From the NCBI GenBank assembly GCA_026397135.1, contig JAPLVL010000016.1, positions 1-40,708 on the forward strand: a stretch of DNA of 40,708 bases. Reading direction: 5' to 3'. The stretch comes from Candidatus Berkelbacteria bacterium. Its GTDB lineage: Bacteria; Patescibacteriota; UBA1384; XYA2-FULL-43-10; 1-14-0-10-43-13. Positions within the stretch are counted from its first letter, which is position 1; the number at the start of each line of letters is the position of its first letter. The position numbers and the translations under genes were made by a program. This document shows positions 1-7,285 of this stretch, piece by piece. The notes under the pieces were generated by a model. It was not told where the DNA came from, did no database searches, and saw nothing but the letters and a program-made list of their open reading frames with translations.

Positions 1-35
1 TGGTCAAAAAGGCAATTGACTGCTGTATCGAATAA
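1..35 (+). CDS. possible 3' end of an unidentified upstream gene
   Basis: One plus frame reads VKKAIDCCIE and stops with TAA at 33-35, 20 nt before a terminator-like hairpin. The position just upstream of the hairpin is what a gene end would show, but ten residues are too few to identify a family. A second frame is also open across this stretch and runs through the hairpin to about 112, so the assignment rests on the hairpin context only. Confidence 0.25.
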   Translation, partial: VKKAIDCCIE

Positions 36-54
36 TACGATCAAATTTGTTACG

Positions 55-87
55 AAAATACCGCCAGATATTACCTGGCGGTATTTT
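55..87. terminator. bidirectional intrinsic terminator
   Basis: A perfect 13-bp stem (55-67 with 75-87) encloses a 7-nt loop. The stem ends in AAAA on the left and TTTT on the right, so it can act for transcripts from either side. It lies between whatever ends at the left edge and the superoxide reductase gene that ends at 136 on the minus strand. Confidence 0.75.
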
Positions 88-135
88 CAACAAGTGCCTC
101 AAATAACTTAATTCTTAATTCTGAATTCCTACTAC

Positions 136-519
136 TTAATTCTTGTCCTGCCACAAACCATGAAGATTGCAGTATGCGCGGACAGAAAGTTTGTTTGAAT
201 TAATGTCAAATGTTGCTTCTGGTTTGTCTCCTGGCTTAAGCTCACAGCGAAGAAGAAGGCCATTTTCGAGAATTACTTCGATCCACTCTATATAATGATC
301 CTTCTCCATTGGATGAGGAGTTGACCCAACTGTGACCCTGAGACCTGAGGCCGTTTTCTCTATTACCGGAATATGTTTTTCCAGCGATGCCTCTGCTTCA
401 TTTGGGGCCATTTTCGTCATACTTTGACCACAACACACAAGCTCACCTGCCCCAGCAAATACGACCTCAACTATGTTTCCGCAGACACTACAGCGATAAA
501 TTTCTAACAGCTTTGTCAT
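136..519 (-). CDS. dfx: desulfoferrodoxin / superoxide reductase
   Basis: This 127-residue protein should reduce superoxide to hydrogen peroxide in the cytoplasm without making oxygen, a defence typical of anaerobes. The N-terminus has a desulforedoxin-type Cys4 iron site (CSVC near residue 11 and a CC pair near 29). The rest is the catalytic centre II domain with its iron ligands: the His of EKHIP, the His residues of HPMEKDHYIEW, and the Cys and His of YCNLHGLW. Having both sites makes it the two-iron class. The start follows a strong ribosome site (GGGGAGGG, a few nt upstream). It is 19 nt downstream of a small co-directional gene and probably co-transcribed with it. Family identity is clear. 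Confidence 0.95.
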   Translation of the reverse strand: MTKLLEIYRCSVCGNIVEVVFAGAGELVCCGQSMTKMAPNEAEASLEKHIPVIEKTASGLRVTVGSTPHPMEKDHYIEWIEVILENGLLLRCELKPGDKPEATFDINSNKLSVRAYCNLHGLWQDKN

Positions 520-538
520 TTTCCCTCCCCGTTACTTG

Positions 539-757
539 CTATTTAATTCTCCAGTATATTTTTGATTTATTTGGACTCTTTGAAACTTCTGTTTCTAATT
601 TCCGAATTGACATTGCCCTAACCTTGTCAAGCAAAATTTCCTCTCCGCCTTCCAGAATCACCTTGCCACTTCGGTGATCAGAGAATTTTCCTGTTTTGAC
701 CTCGCCATTTCTCAGGATTATGTAGAGCGGAGTCCCTTTGTGATAATTTGTATGCAT
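539..757 (-). CDS. small conserved-looking protein, possible Sm/LSM-like fold
   Basis: The 72-residue product has a compact beta-rich pattern: a hydrophobic strand, LRNGEVKTGKF, a polar turn, then VILEGGEEILLDKVRAMSI and a charged tail. The hydrophobic-x-L-x-x-G ... G-x-h arrangement recalls the Sm1 motif of small RNA-binding Sm/LSM proteins, but this is inference from pattern only. No Shine-Dalgarno site precedes the ATG, and A+T-rich sequence abuts it, so the message may be leaderless. It sits 19 nt upstream of the superoxide reductase gene and probably heads that operon. It could be an uncharacterised small family unrelated to Sm proteins. Confidence 0.6.
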   Translation of the reverse strand: MHTNYHKGTPLYIILRNGEVKTGKFSDHRSGKVILEGGEEILLDKVRAMSIRKLETEVSKSPNKSKIYWRIK

Positions 758-781
758 AAATATATTTTACAATATTAACAA

Positions 782-1004
782 ATCCGAATCGCTTTGCTCT
801 ACAGCAGGAGACCATGAGCGAGCAAAGCGATTCGGATGGCGGAAGCGAGAGGATCTCGAGCGCCCTATCGGGCTTTTCAAAACCCTCGGTTTTGAATTAT
901 TTCCGACACGGGGAACCCAAGTTCCCCGACCCCTTCTTTGTTCGAATCGTCTCTGTATTTGTACCATTTGGTTTGTTCAAACAAAGATTGAACAAACCAA
1001 ATGG
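782..1004. repeat. array of five perfect palindromes downstream of tRNA-Ser
   Basis: Five separate perfect stems fall in 223 bases: 782-799 with 820-837 (18 bp), 862-865 with 870-873 (4 bp), 876-884 with 888-896 (9 bp), 909-916 with 921-928 (8 bp), and 964-980 with 988-1004 (17 bp, 7-nt loop). The last starts at the CCA end of the tRNA gene. The two longest stems each touch a copy of the tRNA 3' end. No credible coding frame crosses the array. It would be transcribed as a 3' trailer of the tRNA unless termination occurs in it. Confidence 0.85.
836..854 (-). repeat. second copy of the tRNA-Ser 3' end (T-arm/acceptor/CCA)
   Basis: Nineteen bases at 836-854 are identical to 1001-1019, which is the 3' end of the tRNA-Ser gene including the encoded CCA. 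The rest of the tRNA is absent from this copy. Such a partial 3' duplicate is what integration at a tRNA gene can leave, but no integrase is present in the window. Confidence 0.8.
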
Positions 1005-1091
1005 CGGAAGCGAGAGGATTCGAACCTCTGGTGCCATTGCTGACACTCCGGTTTTCAAGACCGGCGCGATCGACCACTCTGCCACGCTTCC
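1002..1091 (-). tRNA. tRNA-Ser (anticodon TGA)
   Basis: Read on the minus strand, the acceptor stem GGAAGCG pairs with CGCTTCC. The anticodon loop CTTGAAA gives anticodon TGA, a long variable arm is present as expected for serine, and the T-loop is TTCGAAT. A G discriminator and an encoded CCA end the gene. It decodes UCN-family serine codons. A good promoter lies just upstream on the same strand, and a 17-bp palindrome starts exactly at the CCA. Confidence 0.97.
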
Positions 1092-1101
1092 ATATTTGCC
1101 T

Positions 1102-1130
1102 ATTTTATCAGAATTTACTCTTTGTTTCAA
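1102..1130 (-). promoter_or_regulatory. sigma70-type promoter of tRNA-Ser(TGA)
   Basis: On the minus strand, TTGAAA (1125-1130) and TAAAAT (1102-1107) are 17 bases apart, and a TGA before the -10 makes an extended -10. Transcription would begin near 1095, about four bases before the mature tRNA. Confidence 0.75.
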
Positions 1131-1139
1131 CCTGGAACC

Positions 1140-1251
1140 TGTCATCTCGACCCCTCGATGTGCTATCGAGGTCGGAGAAATCTTGTATTAAGGAAGCAAT
1201 CCAACATAAATCGCGAAATCTCTCCGACAACTTCCTTGGGTCGAGATGACA
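1140..1251. repeat. palindromic interspersed element (REP/MITE-like)
   Basis: The ends are a perfect 14-bp inverted repeat (TGTCATCTCGACCC at 1140-1153 and its complement at 1238-1251). Inside are a hairpin CCTCGAT/ATCGAGG (1153-1171) and a second pairing GTCGGAGA/TCTCCGAC (1171-1178 with 1221-1228), so the 112-base unit can fold as a cruciform. It codes for nothing credible. Elements with TCATCTCGACC-like ends recur in many bacterial genomes, but copy number here cannot be seen from one window. Confidence 0.75.
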
Positions 1252-1284
1252 ACAAAGAAGAGATAGCGGAGATGAAAGAAAAAA

Positions 1285-1992
1285 CTAATTTTTCGCTACA
1301 ACCAACGCAATTACCTTTTTCGCGCCAGCTCCCTTCAACGCTTTTGCACAAGCGTTTAGAGTTGCGCCAGTAGTTACAACATCGTCAATCAATAAGATCG
1401 TTTTACCAATCAATGATAGTTGGTTTTTGCAGACAAAAGCGTCTTCCATATTTCGGATGCGATGAGAGCGGTCCAACCCGACCTGCTGATGTGTCTCCTT
1501 TTTGCGCACTATTCCGCCCAAAAGAGGGAGCACCAACTTCATCGACAACTGTTGAGCCAGAAGATATGATTGGTTGAATCCACGGGTCTTTAGTCTCTTT
1601 TTGTGAAGCGGGACAGGAATAATCAATGTCTCTTTGGGTAATTTAATTGCCTTGATTCGTTCATACATTATAGTGGAAAGCACAATGCAAAGCTCTGTAA
1701 TCCCATCATATTTGAAGGCTGCAATTATCTTCTTCGTCTCAAGGTTATCATACCGAGCAGAAACCAGCACACCATCAATTACAAAGCCGTTATTGCGGCG
1801 ACAATTTCCGCAATATTTACCTTCTGGGCTAATTTTGCCGCAACCCTGACACACGGAAGTCTTGATAAGTTCAATTTTGCTGGCACATTCAAAACAGACA
1901 AGCTGCCCATATTTCCCGCATACAACGCACCTTTTGGGAAAAAAGATTGAAAATATATATTCGACGAATTTTGCAAACCAGCTGTCTTTCAT
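1285..1992 (-). CDS. comF: ComF-family phosphoribosyltransferase-like protein
   Basis: The 235-residue protein has the ComF layout. An N-terminal zinc-ribbon region carries Cys pairs (CVVC, CFEC, CQGC, CGNC within about residues 22-64), and a type I phosphoribosyltransferase domain follows with the PRPP loop ILLIDDVVTTGATL near residue 200. In naturally competent bacteria ComF acts in the cytosol at the DNA-uptake step together with ComFA. No comFA is visible here. The length is normal for the family. The gene is divergent from hsp20 across 108 bases. A pilus ATPase gene 8 kb away is the only other possible competence gene in view, so a role in DNA uptake is inference. Confidence 0.92.
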   Translation of the reverse strand: MKDSWFAKFVEYIFSIFFPKRCVVCGKYGQLVCFECASKIELIKTSVCQGCGKISPEGKYCGNCRRNNGFVIDGVLVSARYDNLETKKIIAAFKYDGITELCIVLSTIMYERIKAIKLPKETLIIPVPLHKKRLKTRGFNQSYLLAQQLSMKLVLPLLGGIVRKKETHQQVGLDRSHRIRNMEDAFVCKNQLSLIGKTILLIDDVVTTGATLNACAKALKGAGAKKVIALVVAKN

Positions 1993-2015
1993 AGTGGATA
2001 ACTTTTGTTTTTTTC

Positions 2016-2043
2016 TTGACTAATTTTTTCAAAAGAATATAAT
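2016..2043 (+). promoter_or_regulatory. strong sigma70-type promoter of hsp20
   Basis: TTGACT (2016-2021) and a perfect TATAAT (2038-2043) are separated by 16 bases. Transcription would start near 2050, giving a leader of about 50 bases that ends in a strong ribosome site. No CIRCE-type inverted repeat was seen. Confidence 0.8.
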
Positions 2044-2103
2044 CATTATAAGCGGAGTAAACTGTCTATATTATCTACTTCATTATACCTAAAAGGAGGG
2101 ATG

Positions 2104-2475
2104 ATGAGCGAAAATCAGGCTTCAAATGATTGGTTAACTGAAGACGCAGAAGGTCAACTTTCGATTGACGTTTTTCAGGATAATCACAATATTTACCTGA
2201 TTGCTCCAATAGCCGGCGTAAAAGCAAGCGATGTTGATATTACAATAACTGATGAAGTGGTCTCGATCAAGGGACACCGCCAAGCTGGTCACGAAATCGG
2301 ACCAGAGCGCCATTTGACCCAGGAGTGCTATTGGGGGCCGTTTTCTCGCTCCTATGTCTTACCCATCGCAATCAACGCCGATCAGGCCAAAGCAACTCTG
2401 AAAGACGGGCTTCTGCATATCGAGATTCCCAAAGACGAAAAGGTCAAGACCAAAATTATCAAGGTCAACGCTTAG
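2104..2475 (+). CDS. Hsp20/alpha-crystallin small heat-shock protein
   Basis: A single alpha-crystallin domain of about 90 residues fills most of this ~123-residue protein. Visible hallmarks are the early strand ending in APIAGVKASDVDI, the VSIKGHR strand, the aromatic GPFSRSYVLP segment and the terminal A-x-L-K-D-G-L-L-x-I-x-I-P signature. Such proteins hold unfolding clients in large oligomers in the cytoplasm without ATP. Two tandem ATGs occur at 2101 and 2104. GGAGGG occupies 2095-2100, so the second leaves more room for the ribosome and is preferred. The gene has its own promoter and its own terminator. Confidence 0.93.
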   Translation: MSENQASNDWLTEDAEGQLSIDVFQDNHNIYLIAPIAGVKASDVDITITDEVVSIKGHRQAGHEIGPERHLTQECYWGPFSRSYVLPIAINADQAKATLKDGLLHIEIPKDEKVKTKIIKVNA

Positions 2476-2499
2476 CAAAATTTATTCTTTTACAAAATC

Positions 2500-2520
2500 G
2501 CACTTCCTAAGTGCTTTTTT
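2500..2520 (+). terminator. intrinsic terminator of hsp20
   Basis: GCACTT pairs with AAGTGC around a CCT loop, and six T residues follow directly. It lies 25 bases after the hsp20 stop codon. The T tract runs into the galU promoter. Confidence 0.85.
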
Positions 2521-2523
2521 GTT

Positions 2524-2532
2524 TGCTATAAT
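2524..2532 (+). promoter_or_regulatory. extended -10 promoter of galU
   Basis: TGCTATAAT is a perfect extended -10 element (TGn-TATAAT). No good -35 is present because that position falls in the preceding terminator hairpin. Initiation near 2539 gives a leader of about 24 bases containing AGGAG at 2553-2557. Confidence 0.65.
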
Positions 2533-2562
2533 AAATGAAGCAGAAAATTACCAGGAGTTGAA

Positions 2563-3447
2563 ATGAAAAAAATTCGCAAAGCTGTTATTCCAGCTGCAGG
2601 TTATGGCACTAGATTTTTGCCTGCCACAAAAGCAATGCCCAAAGAAATGTTGCCAATTGTGGATAAACCAGTAATTCAGTATGTTGTCGAAGAATTAGTC
2701 AGCGCCGGAATCGAACAAATCATTATTGTAACTGGTTGGCACAAGAGAGCGATCGAGGATCATTTTGACCGGCATCTCGAACTTGAATATAAGCTGAAAG
2801 AAGCAGGAAAATTCGACCAATTGGAGGAGATCAAGAGAATCTCAACCATGGCAGAATTTGTATATGTAAGGCAGAAAGAACAGCGGGGGAATGGCGACGC
2901 TGTACTGACCGCCAAGAATATAGTTGGCAATGAACCTTTTGTCATTTGCTGGGGTGACGAGTTCGTTATTTCTGAGCCGGTTTCCAAAACTCGACAATTG
3001 ATTGAGGCGTACAACAAATATGGAGCAACCGTAATTAGCTGCCTCAAGGACGAACGACCGGAAAGCACTTCCAAGTACGGTTTTGCAAAAGGAGTTGAGA
3101 TTGAACCAGGTGTAATCAAAGTTGATGATTGGATCGAGAAGCCAGGAATTGCAAATCGGCCGTCAACATTTGCTTCACTCGGCGGATGCTTGGCTGTCCC
3201 TGAATTGTTTGAAGCACTGGAATCGATTGAAATCAAAGAAGGGCAGGAGCTCGTTTACATTGACGGGATTAACAAATTACAAAAAAGCGGACTGCCATCC
3301 TATGCTGTTGAAATAAAAGGTGGGAAGTATTATGATTGTGGTAATGTGGTACAATATTTAAAGACCAACATAGAGATGGCGCTAAAAAGGCCGGATATCA
3401 GCTCTGATTTGAGTAAATTCATTGCTGATCTAGCCCAAAATATTTAG
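2563..3447 (+). CDS. galU: UTP--glucose-1-phosphate uridylyltransferase
   Basis: The enzyme makes UDP-glucose from UTP and glucose-1-phosphate, feeding glycan and envelope polymer synthesis. The 294-residue length is typical. The N-terminal nucleotide-binding signature AAGYGTRFLPATK (about residues 11-23) is followed by the MPKEMLP segment, and a VICWGDEF stretch follows in the middle. The C-terminal KYYDCGN motif marks GalU-type enzymes. AGGAG sits six bases before the start. It is followed after 44 bases by the solute-binding lipoprotein gene with no terminator between, so some read-through is likely. Confidence 0.95.
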   Translation: MKKIRKAVIPAAGYGTRFLPATKAMPKEMLPIVDKPVIQYVVEELVSAGIEQIIIVTGWHKRAIEDHFDRHLELEYKLKEAGKFDQLEEIKRISTMAEFVYVRQKEQRGNGDAVLTAKNIVGNEPFVICWGDEFVISEPVSKTRQLIEAYNKYGATVISCLKDERPESTSKYGFAKGVEIEPGVIKVDDWIEKPGIANRPSTFASLGGCLAVPELFEALESIEIKEGQELVYIDGINKLQKSGLPSYAVEIKGGKYYDCGNVVQYLKTNIEMALKRPDISSDLSKFIADLAQNI

Positions 3448-3491
3448 CACCGTTTTGTTCGTTAGATAAGCCGCCTTGCGGTGGAGGGAAT

Positions 3492-4826
3492 ATGAAGCGT
3501 TTATTTAAAAATGTAAGTTATGTCCTTATTTTGGCAACTTTTGCAGTTGCTCTCTCGGGCTGTGGCAAAACGACAACCGGTGGTGGTGGCACTAGCCAGT
3601 CTGGCCAATTTATCGTCTGGAGTTTTGAAGATGCAGATGTCTGGAAGGAAATTAGCCGTGATTTCGAACAAAAGAACAAAGGCTATAAGTTCGTCTATGT
3701 CAAGCAAACTCTTGATAGTGAATACGAGTCACGAGTCCTAAATTCTATTCTCTCTGGAGCAGGTCCAGATGTCTGGGCCATGCCAGATGATTGGGTTTAT
3801 CGTCACAAAGACAAATTGGCTCCAATGCCAGACACCTTTGCCAAGACAATCACGAAGGACAAATTTGTAACCTCTGTCAATGACTCAGTCCTGATTGATG
3901 ACAAATTTTATGCTCTTGCCCCTGCGGCTGAGCCGCTAATTATGTACTATAATCCAAAACTTTTGACCCAACTTCTTAATAATTATATTACTGCAAATCC
4001 TGGCCCCACAAACTCAACCAAGGTTAGTAGAGCGAGATTTCTTCTCGATCAAAACAAACCTCGAACTTGGGACGAGTTCACTGAAGCACTGAAAATTGTA
4101 ACCCAGAAAGATACCAAGGGGAAAATTACAACCGCCGGTACTGCCCTCGGCACGGATAGTATTATGTACTCACAGGATATCCTTTACCTTATGATGTTAC
4201 AGCAGGGCACAGACATGACCAATGTTAAATCCGGCAGTATTACCCAGGCCACCTTCAACCTACCAAACTCGTCTTCCAGTAACACAGACGTTTTTCCAGG
4301 CCGACAAGCTCTTGATTTCTACACCTCTTTTGCTGATCCAACAAGCCCTAATTATTCTTGGGATGATTCACTTGGCAACTCACTCGAAGCTTTCGTCAAT
4401 GGAAAGGTTGTATTCATGTTTGGTTATAGTAGTCTTCAATTATCTATAGCCCAAAAATACCCCGAGTTTCACGATTATACCAAAGCATTTGTTCCTCAAC
4501 TTGATACTACATCGAGCAATTTCATTGATTATGCTCGTTTCAGTGCTTTTGGTGTCAACCGCTCCAGCGGTACGGCTGGCATTCAAATGGGGTGGGACCT
4601 TGTCACTGGCCTAGCTACGACTTATTCATCAAGTTTTAGTAGTGCACAGAGAATGACAGGAGCAAGCAAGAAAACAAGTTACGATACCACCCTCGAAGCC
4701 AGAAGTGGTACTAATCCGGATGCACAGGAACTTGGAACGGCTAGATCATTTATCAAGGGCCGCTACCCGGTTGAGTTTGACAGCAACATCAGGAATGCAA
4801 TCTGGATAATTAAGAGAAAAAAATGA
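3492..4826 (+). CDS. extracellular solute-binding lipoprotein (family 1 type)
   Basis: This 444-residue protein begins with a lipoprotein signal: basic start, hydrophobic core and lipobox LSGC with the lipidated Cys at residue 24. A Gly/Thr linker follows. The mature part resembles family 1 (sugar-type) binding proteins: an opening FIVWSFEDADVWKEISRDFE strand-helix unit, GPDVWAMPDDW, YALAPAAEPLIMYYNP, RTWDEFTEALK and GKVVFMFGYSS. In known systems these proteins pass ligands to ABC permeases, but no permease or ATPase gene is nearby. Its stop overlaps the next start (ATGA, 4823-4826), tying it to the pilin-like genes. A surface receptor or adhesin role is therefore possible. The ribosome site GGAGGG lies after a small CCGC/GCGG hairpin. 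Confidence 0.88.
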   Translation: MKRLFKNVSYVLILATFAVALSGCGKTTTGGGGTSQSGQFIVWSFEDADVWKEISRDFEQKNKGYKFVYVKQTLDSEYESRVLNSILSGAGPDVWAMPDDWVYRHKDKLAPMPDTFAKTITKDKFVTSVNDSVLIDDKFYALAPAAEPLIMYYNPKLLTQLLNNYITANPGPTNSTKVSRARFLLDQNKPRTWDEFTEALKIVTQKDTKGKITTAGTALGTDSIMYSQDILYLMMLQQGTDMTNVKSGSITQATFNLPNSSSSNTDVFPGRQALDFYTSFADPTSPNYSWDDSLGNSLEAFVNGKVVFMFGYSSLQLSIAQKYPEFHDYTKAFVPQLDTTSSNFIDYARFSAFGVNRSSGTAGIQMGWDLVTGLATTYSSSFSSAQRMTGASKKTSYDTTLEARSGTNPDAQELGTARSFIKGRYPVEFDSNIRNAIWIIKRKK

Positions 4827-5128
4827 TTAACTTTCTTTCAAAAGCTGGAGCGACTGGGGTTGCAATTTGCCCGGACGGAAGCAGTAGCTGTGCTGGCGGT
4901 TATGATTTTAGCAGCTATGTCCAAGCTATTTACAAATTCTCGATCGAACTTGGCGGCTCACTAACTGTCCTGATGCTTGTCTATGCTGGCTATATTTACC
5001 TAACTTCCCAGGGCGATACTTCCAAGATAAATAGTGCCAAGGAAATTTTGACCGGAACACTGCTCGGTTTTGTCTTGCTTATGTCAGCCGGACTAATTTT
5101 GCGTTTCATTGGACTTCCGACAAGCTAA
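4823..5128 (+). CDS. type IV secretion pilin-like two-helix protein (copy 1)
   Basis: The 101-residue product has two hydrophobic helices joined by a short charged loop: LTVLMLVYAGYIYLTSQGD, the polar KINSAKEI segment, then GTLLGFVLLMSAGLIL. This VirB2/TrbC-like layout, with the Y-S/A-G-F/Y-x-Y-L core before G-x-x-x-K and AK, recurs in four other intact proteins encoded here. The N-terminal third has two Cys (CPDGSSSC) and no obvious signal peptide. The four-base overlap with the lipoprotein gene implies coupled translation. It would reside in the membrane and be a candidate surface filament subunit. Confidence 0.85.
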   Translation: MINFLSKAGATGVAICPDGSSSCAGGYDFSSYVQAIYKFSIELGGSLTVLMLVYAGYIYLTSQGDTSKINSAKEILTGTLLGFVLLMSAGLILRFIGLPTS

Positions 5129-5141
5129 AAAAGAGGTAACT

Positions 5142-7247
5142 ATGATGAAAAAATTTGTATCAATCCTGACTCTCTCTTTTTTGTTGACTTTGCCTTTTGG
5201 TTTCAAGACAAATGCCTCGACAGGCGCAACCCTAACCGAAACGCTAGACAACCCCACAATGCTACTTTCGGACTTGAATCCAACCGATAGTCAGACAGTC
5301 ACTTCGACATATACCGGCCGTTTTGACAATCCCAGTGATCAATATTATTTCAAGGTTTTTTTCTCCAAGTATCCAAATGACACCCAACCAACTACCGCTT
5401 TGACTGATACGAGTACTTGGGACAATGTTGCTGCAACACCGATTACACTCTCTAGCAGCGAACGATCAGGAGCAGAGAATTACACCAAGACCAGTACTTT
5501 CCGAAAAGACTATGATGCAAATGACGGGCCAAACCCAGGCAGATATTGGGTTGTCAGTCAAATCTATAATGGTTCAACTCCCTCAACTCTGAAAAGCGCC
5601 AAAAATTTTATTCTTACTGTCAACGGAAATGACGGCGGAGCAACTGGTGGTGGGGGTGGCAGTAGCAGTGGTGGCGTCGAGGAAGGTAGTACCCTCAATA
5701 TTGTGAACGACGATTCATTTGAACTAGCGAGTACCGCCAAAACGACCTCAATCGATACCTTTTTCCAGGGAAAACTCACAGGCGACAGTGAGGGCGATCA
5801 ATATTTATGCCAGATATATATCACCCCAAAAACATCAGCCGTCCCACCATCAGAAAACTTGAGCGATGAGACGCTCTGGGCACTGAAGAAGCAAACTGCG
5901 CTAACATTTATTGATAGTGAACTCGATCTCGGTGTGACTTATCAGAAGAAATGCTCCTTTGGCTGGTCTGTCCAGAATGGTAGTACGACAATTGGGCAAC
6001 ATTGGATTTATACTCGTATTTATGATCAGACCACAGAGACAACAGCGATAGACAACTTTAGCGGAATAGATATTCTGGCTCTGGGGGATGGTGGAACAAC
6101 AAATGCTGATGGTGATATCGAGATGAATATTACAGGACTCGAGCAAAATCCAGATCATCCAGAGAGATATTTCTATGACTTGGGCTATTCCCCCAGACCA
6201 ACTGCCAATTTCAAGATTAACTTCGCGCCGAAGGATACCGCGGCTGGATACAAACTCTGGCTTGGTATTTCATATGACGGATATGAGGACACTTATGATG
6301 GCGCCGATCTTGACCCAAGCGAGAAATGGAATGTTATTAACAACATGACAGATATTTCAAGCAGTGGTGTAACTGATTTACAACTCGGAGCTAAGCAATT
6401 CTCCGAAAGTTCAGACACTGGCTATCACCAAATTTCACTAAGAATCTATGCCAACGAAGACGAAACTCCGCATTTCCAAGCAAGTTCCTGGATTTATGTC
6501 GGACGTTGTGCCGGGACGACAGGCCTTTGCGATGATTTCAAAATGACACTTTCTGGCGGCGGCTCCACAGCAGCATCCAAAGGCAATGTCTCGTATAATC
6601 TTGATAGTCCAAGCCCGATCTCAATAAAAGTTCATTTCTCTGCTCCGGATAACCTACCATACACTTCACAGGTACAAGTCAGCAACCAAGCCTTCACTGA
6701 GTGGGGTGAAAGTCAAGTCGGGGTATCAGGGGTGGATTGGAGTCAATACAGTACTCACAATTTGTCGAAATCGACTAATCCAAACGAATTTACCGAGACG
6801 AAGGATTTCGCCTCTAATGCTGAGGAGGGTTTTCACGAAGTTAATGTTAGAATATTCCAAAACGGTTCCACTTCACCTTATATCACCAAATCGGCATGGA
6901 TCTATGTCGGTCATATTGGAGATACTCCTCCCAATCCGGATAATTCTGGCGACACAAATGCAAATATCAATATTGATTCCCTGATCAAAATGGGTATCGG
7001 AGACATGAGTATTGAGGATTTGGCGACCAAAGTCATCTTCCGCTGGCTCCCTCTCATGATTGGGCTTGCTTCTCTCGCGGCAATCGGATATTCCGGATTC
7101 CTCTTCATGTCCTCCCGTGGCGAAGAGAAAAGTCTAGAGAAGGCAAAAAAAACTCTGCTCACTGTAGTAATCGGTATGATTATCGGTACTTTTGCTCTGA
7201 GTCTGGTAGCCATTGTAGTTAGAATTCTCAATTCAATTGCCAAGTAG
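5142..7247 (+). CDS. exported four-domain beta protein with C-terminal pilin-like module
   Basis: The product (~701 residues) starts with a signal peptide (MMKKFVSILTLSFLLTLPFG). Four related segments of roughly 120-150 residues follow, each ending in a strand such as GRYWVVSQIY, GQHWIYTRIYD, GYHQISLRIYA or GFHEVNVRIFQ; two then continue to WIYVG. They look like beta-sandwich surface domains. A Gly/Ser linker separates the first two. The last ~85 residues form a two-helix pilin-like module (IGYSGFLFMSSRGEEKSLEKAKKTLL) like that of the flanking small genes. The ATG at 5142 is preferred: AAGAGGT lies four bases upstream, whereas an in-frame ATG at 5109 is inside the previous gene. The architecture suggests a tip or adhesin subunit anchored through its pilin end. 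Confidence 0.85.
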   Translation: MMKKFVSILTLSFLLTLPFGFKTNASTGATLTETLDNPTMLLSDLNPTDSQTVTSTYTGRFDNPSDQYYFKVFFSKYPNDTQPTTALTDTSTWDNVAATPITLSSSERSGAENYTKTSTFRKDYDANDGPNPGRYWVVSQIYNGSTPSTLKSAKNFILTVNGNDGGATGGGGGSSSGGVEEGSTLNIVNDDSFELASTAKTTSIDTFFQGKLTGDSEGDQYLCQIYITPKTSAVPPSENLSDETLWALKKQTALTFIDSELDLGVTYQKKCSFGWSVQNGSTTIGQHWIYTRIYDQTTETTAIDNFSGIDILALGDGGTTNADGDIEMNITGLEQNPDHPERYFYDLGYSPRPTANFKINFAPKDTAAGYKLWLGISYDGYEDTYDGADLDPSEKWNVINNMTDISSSGVTDLQLGAKQFSESSDTGYHQISLRIYANEDETPHFQASSWIYVGRCAGTTGLCDDFKMTLSGGGSTAASKGNVSYNLDSPSPISIKVHFSAPDNLPYTSQVQVSNQAFTEWGESQVGVSGVDWSQYSTHNLSKSTNPNEFTETKDFASNAEEGFHEVNVRIFQNGSTSPYITKSAWIYVGHIGDTPPNPDNSGDTNANINIDSLIKMGIGDMSIEDLATKVIFRWLPLMIGLASLAAIGYSGFLFMSSRGEEKSLEKAKKTLLTVVIGMIIGTFALSLVAIVVRILNSIAK

Positions 7248-7285
7248 CAAAACATCAGTTAAAATATAGACATTATGAGGGAAAA

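Noticed and set aside
877-1145. Minus-strand open frames across tRNA-Ser and the palindrome array
   Set aside because: They translate the tRNA itself and the hairpins. They have no ribosome site and no plausible domain.
1993-2015. Promoter and DnaA box upstream of comF
   Set aside because: The A-rich segment has no matched -35/-10 pair on the minus strand, and AGTGGATAA differs from the box consensus with no neighbouring sites.
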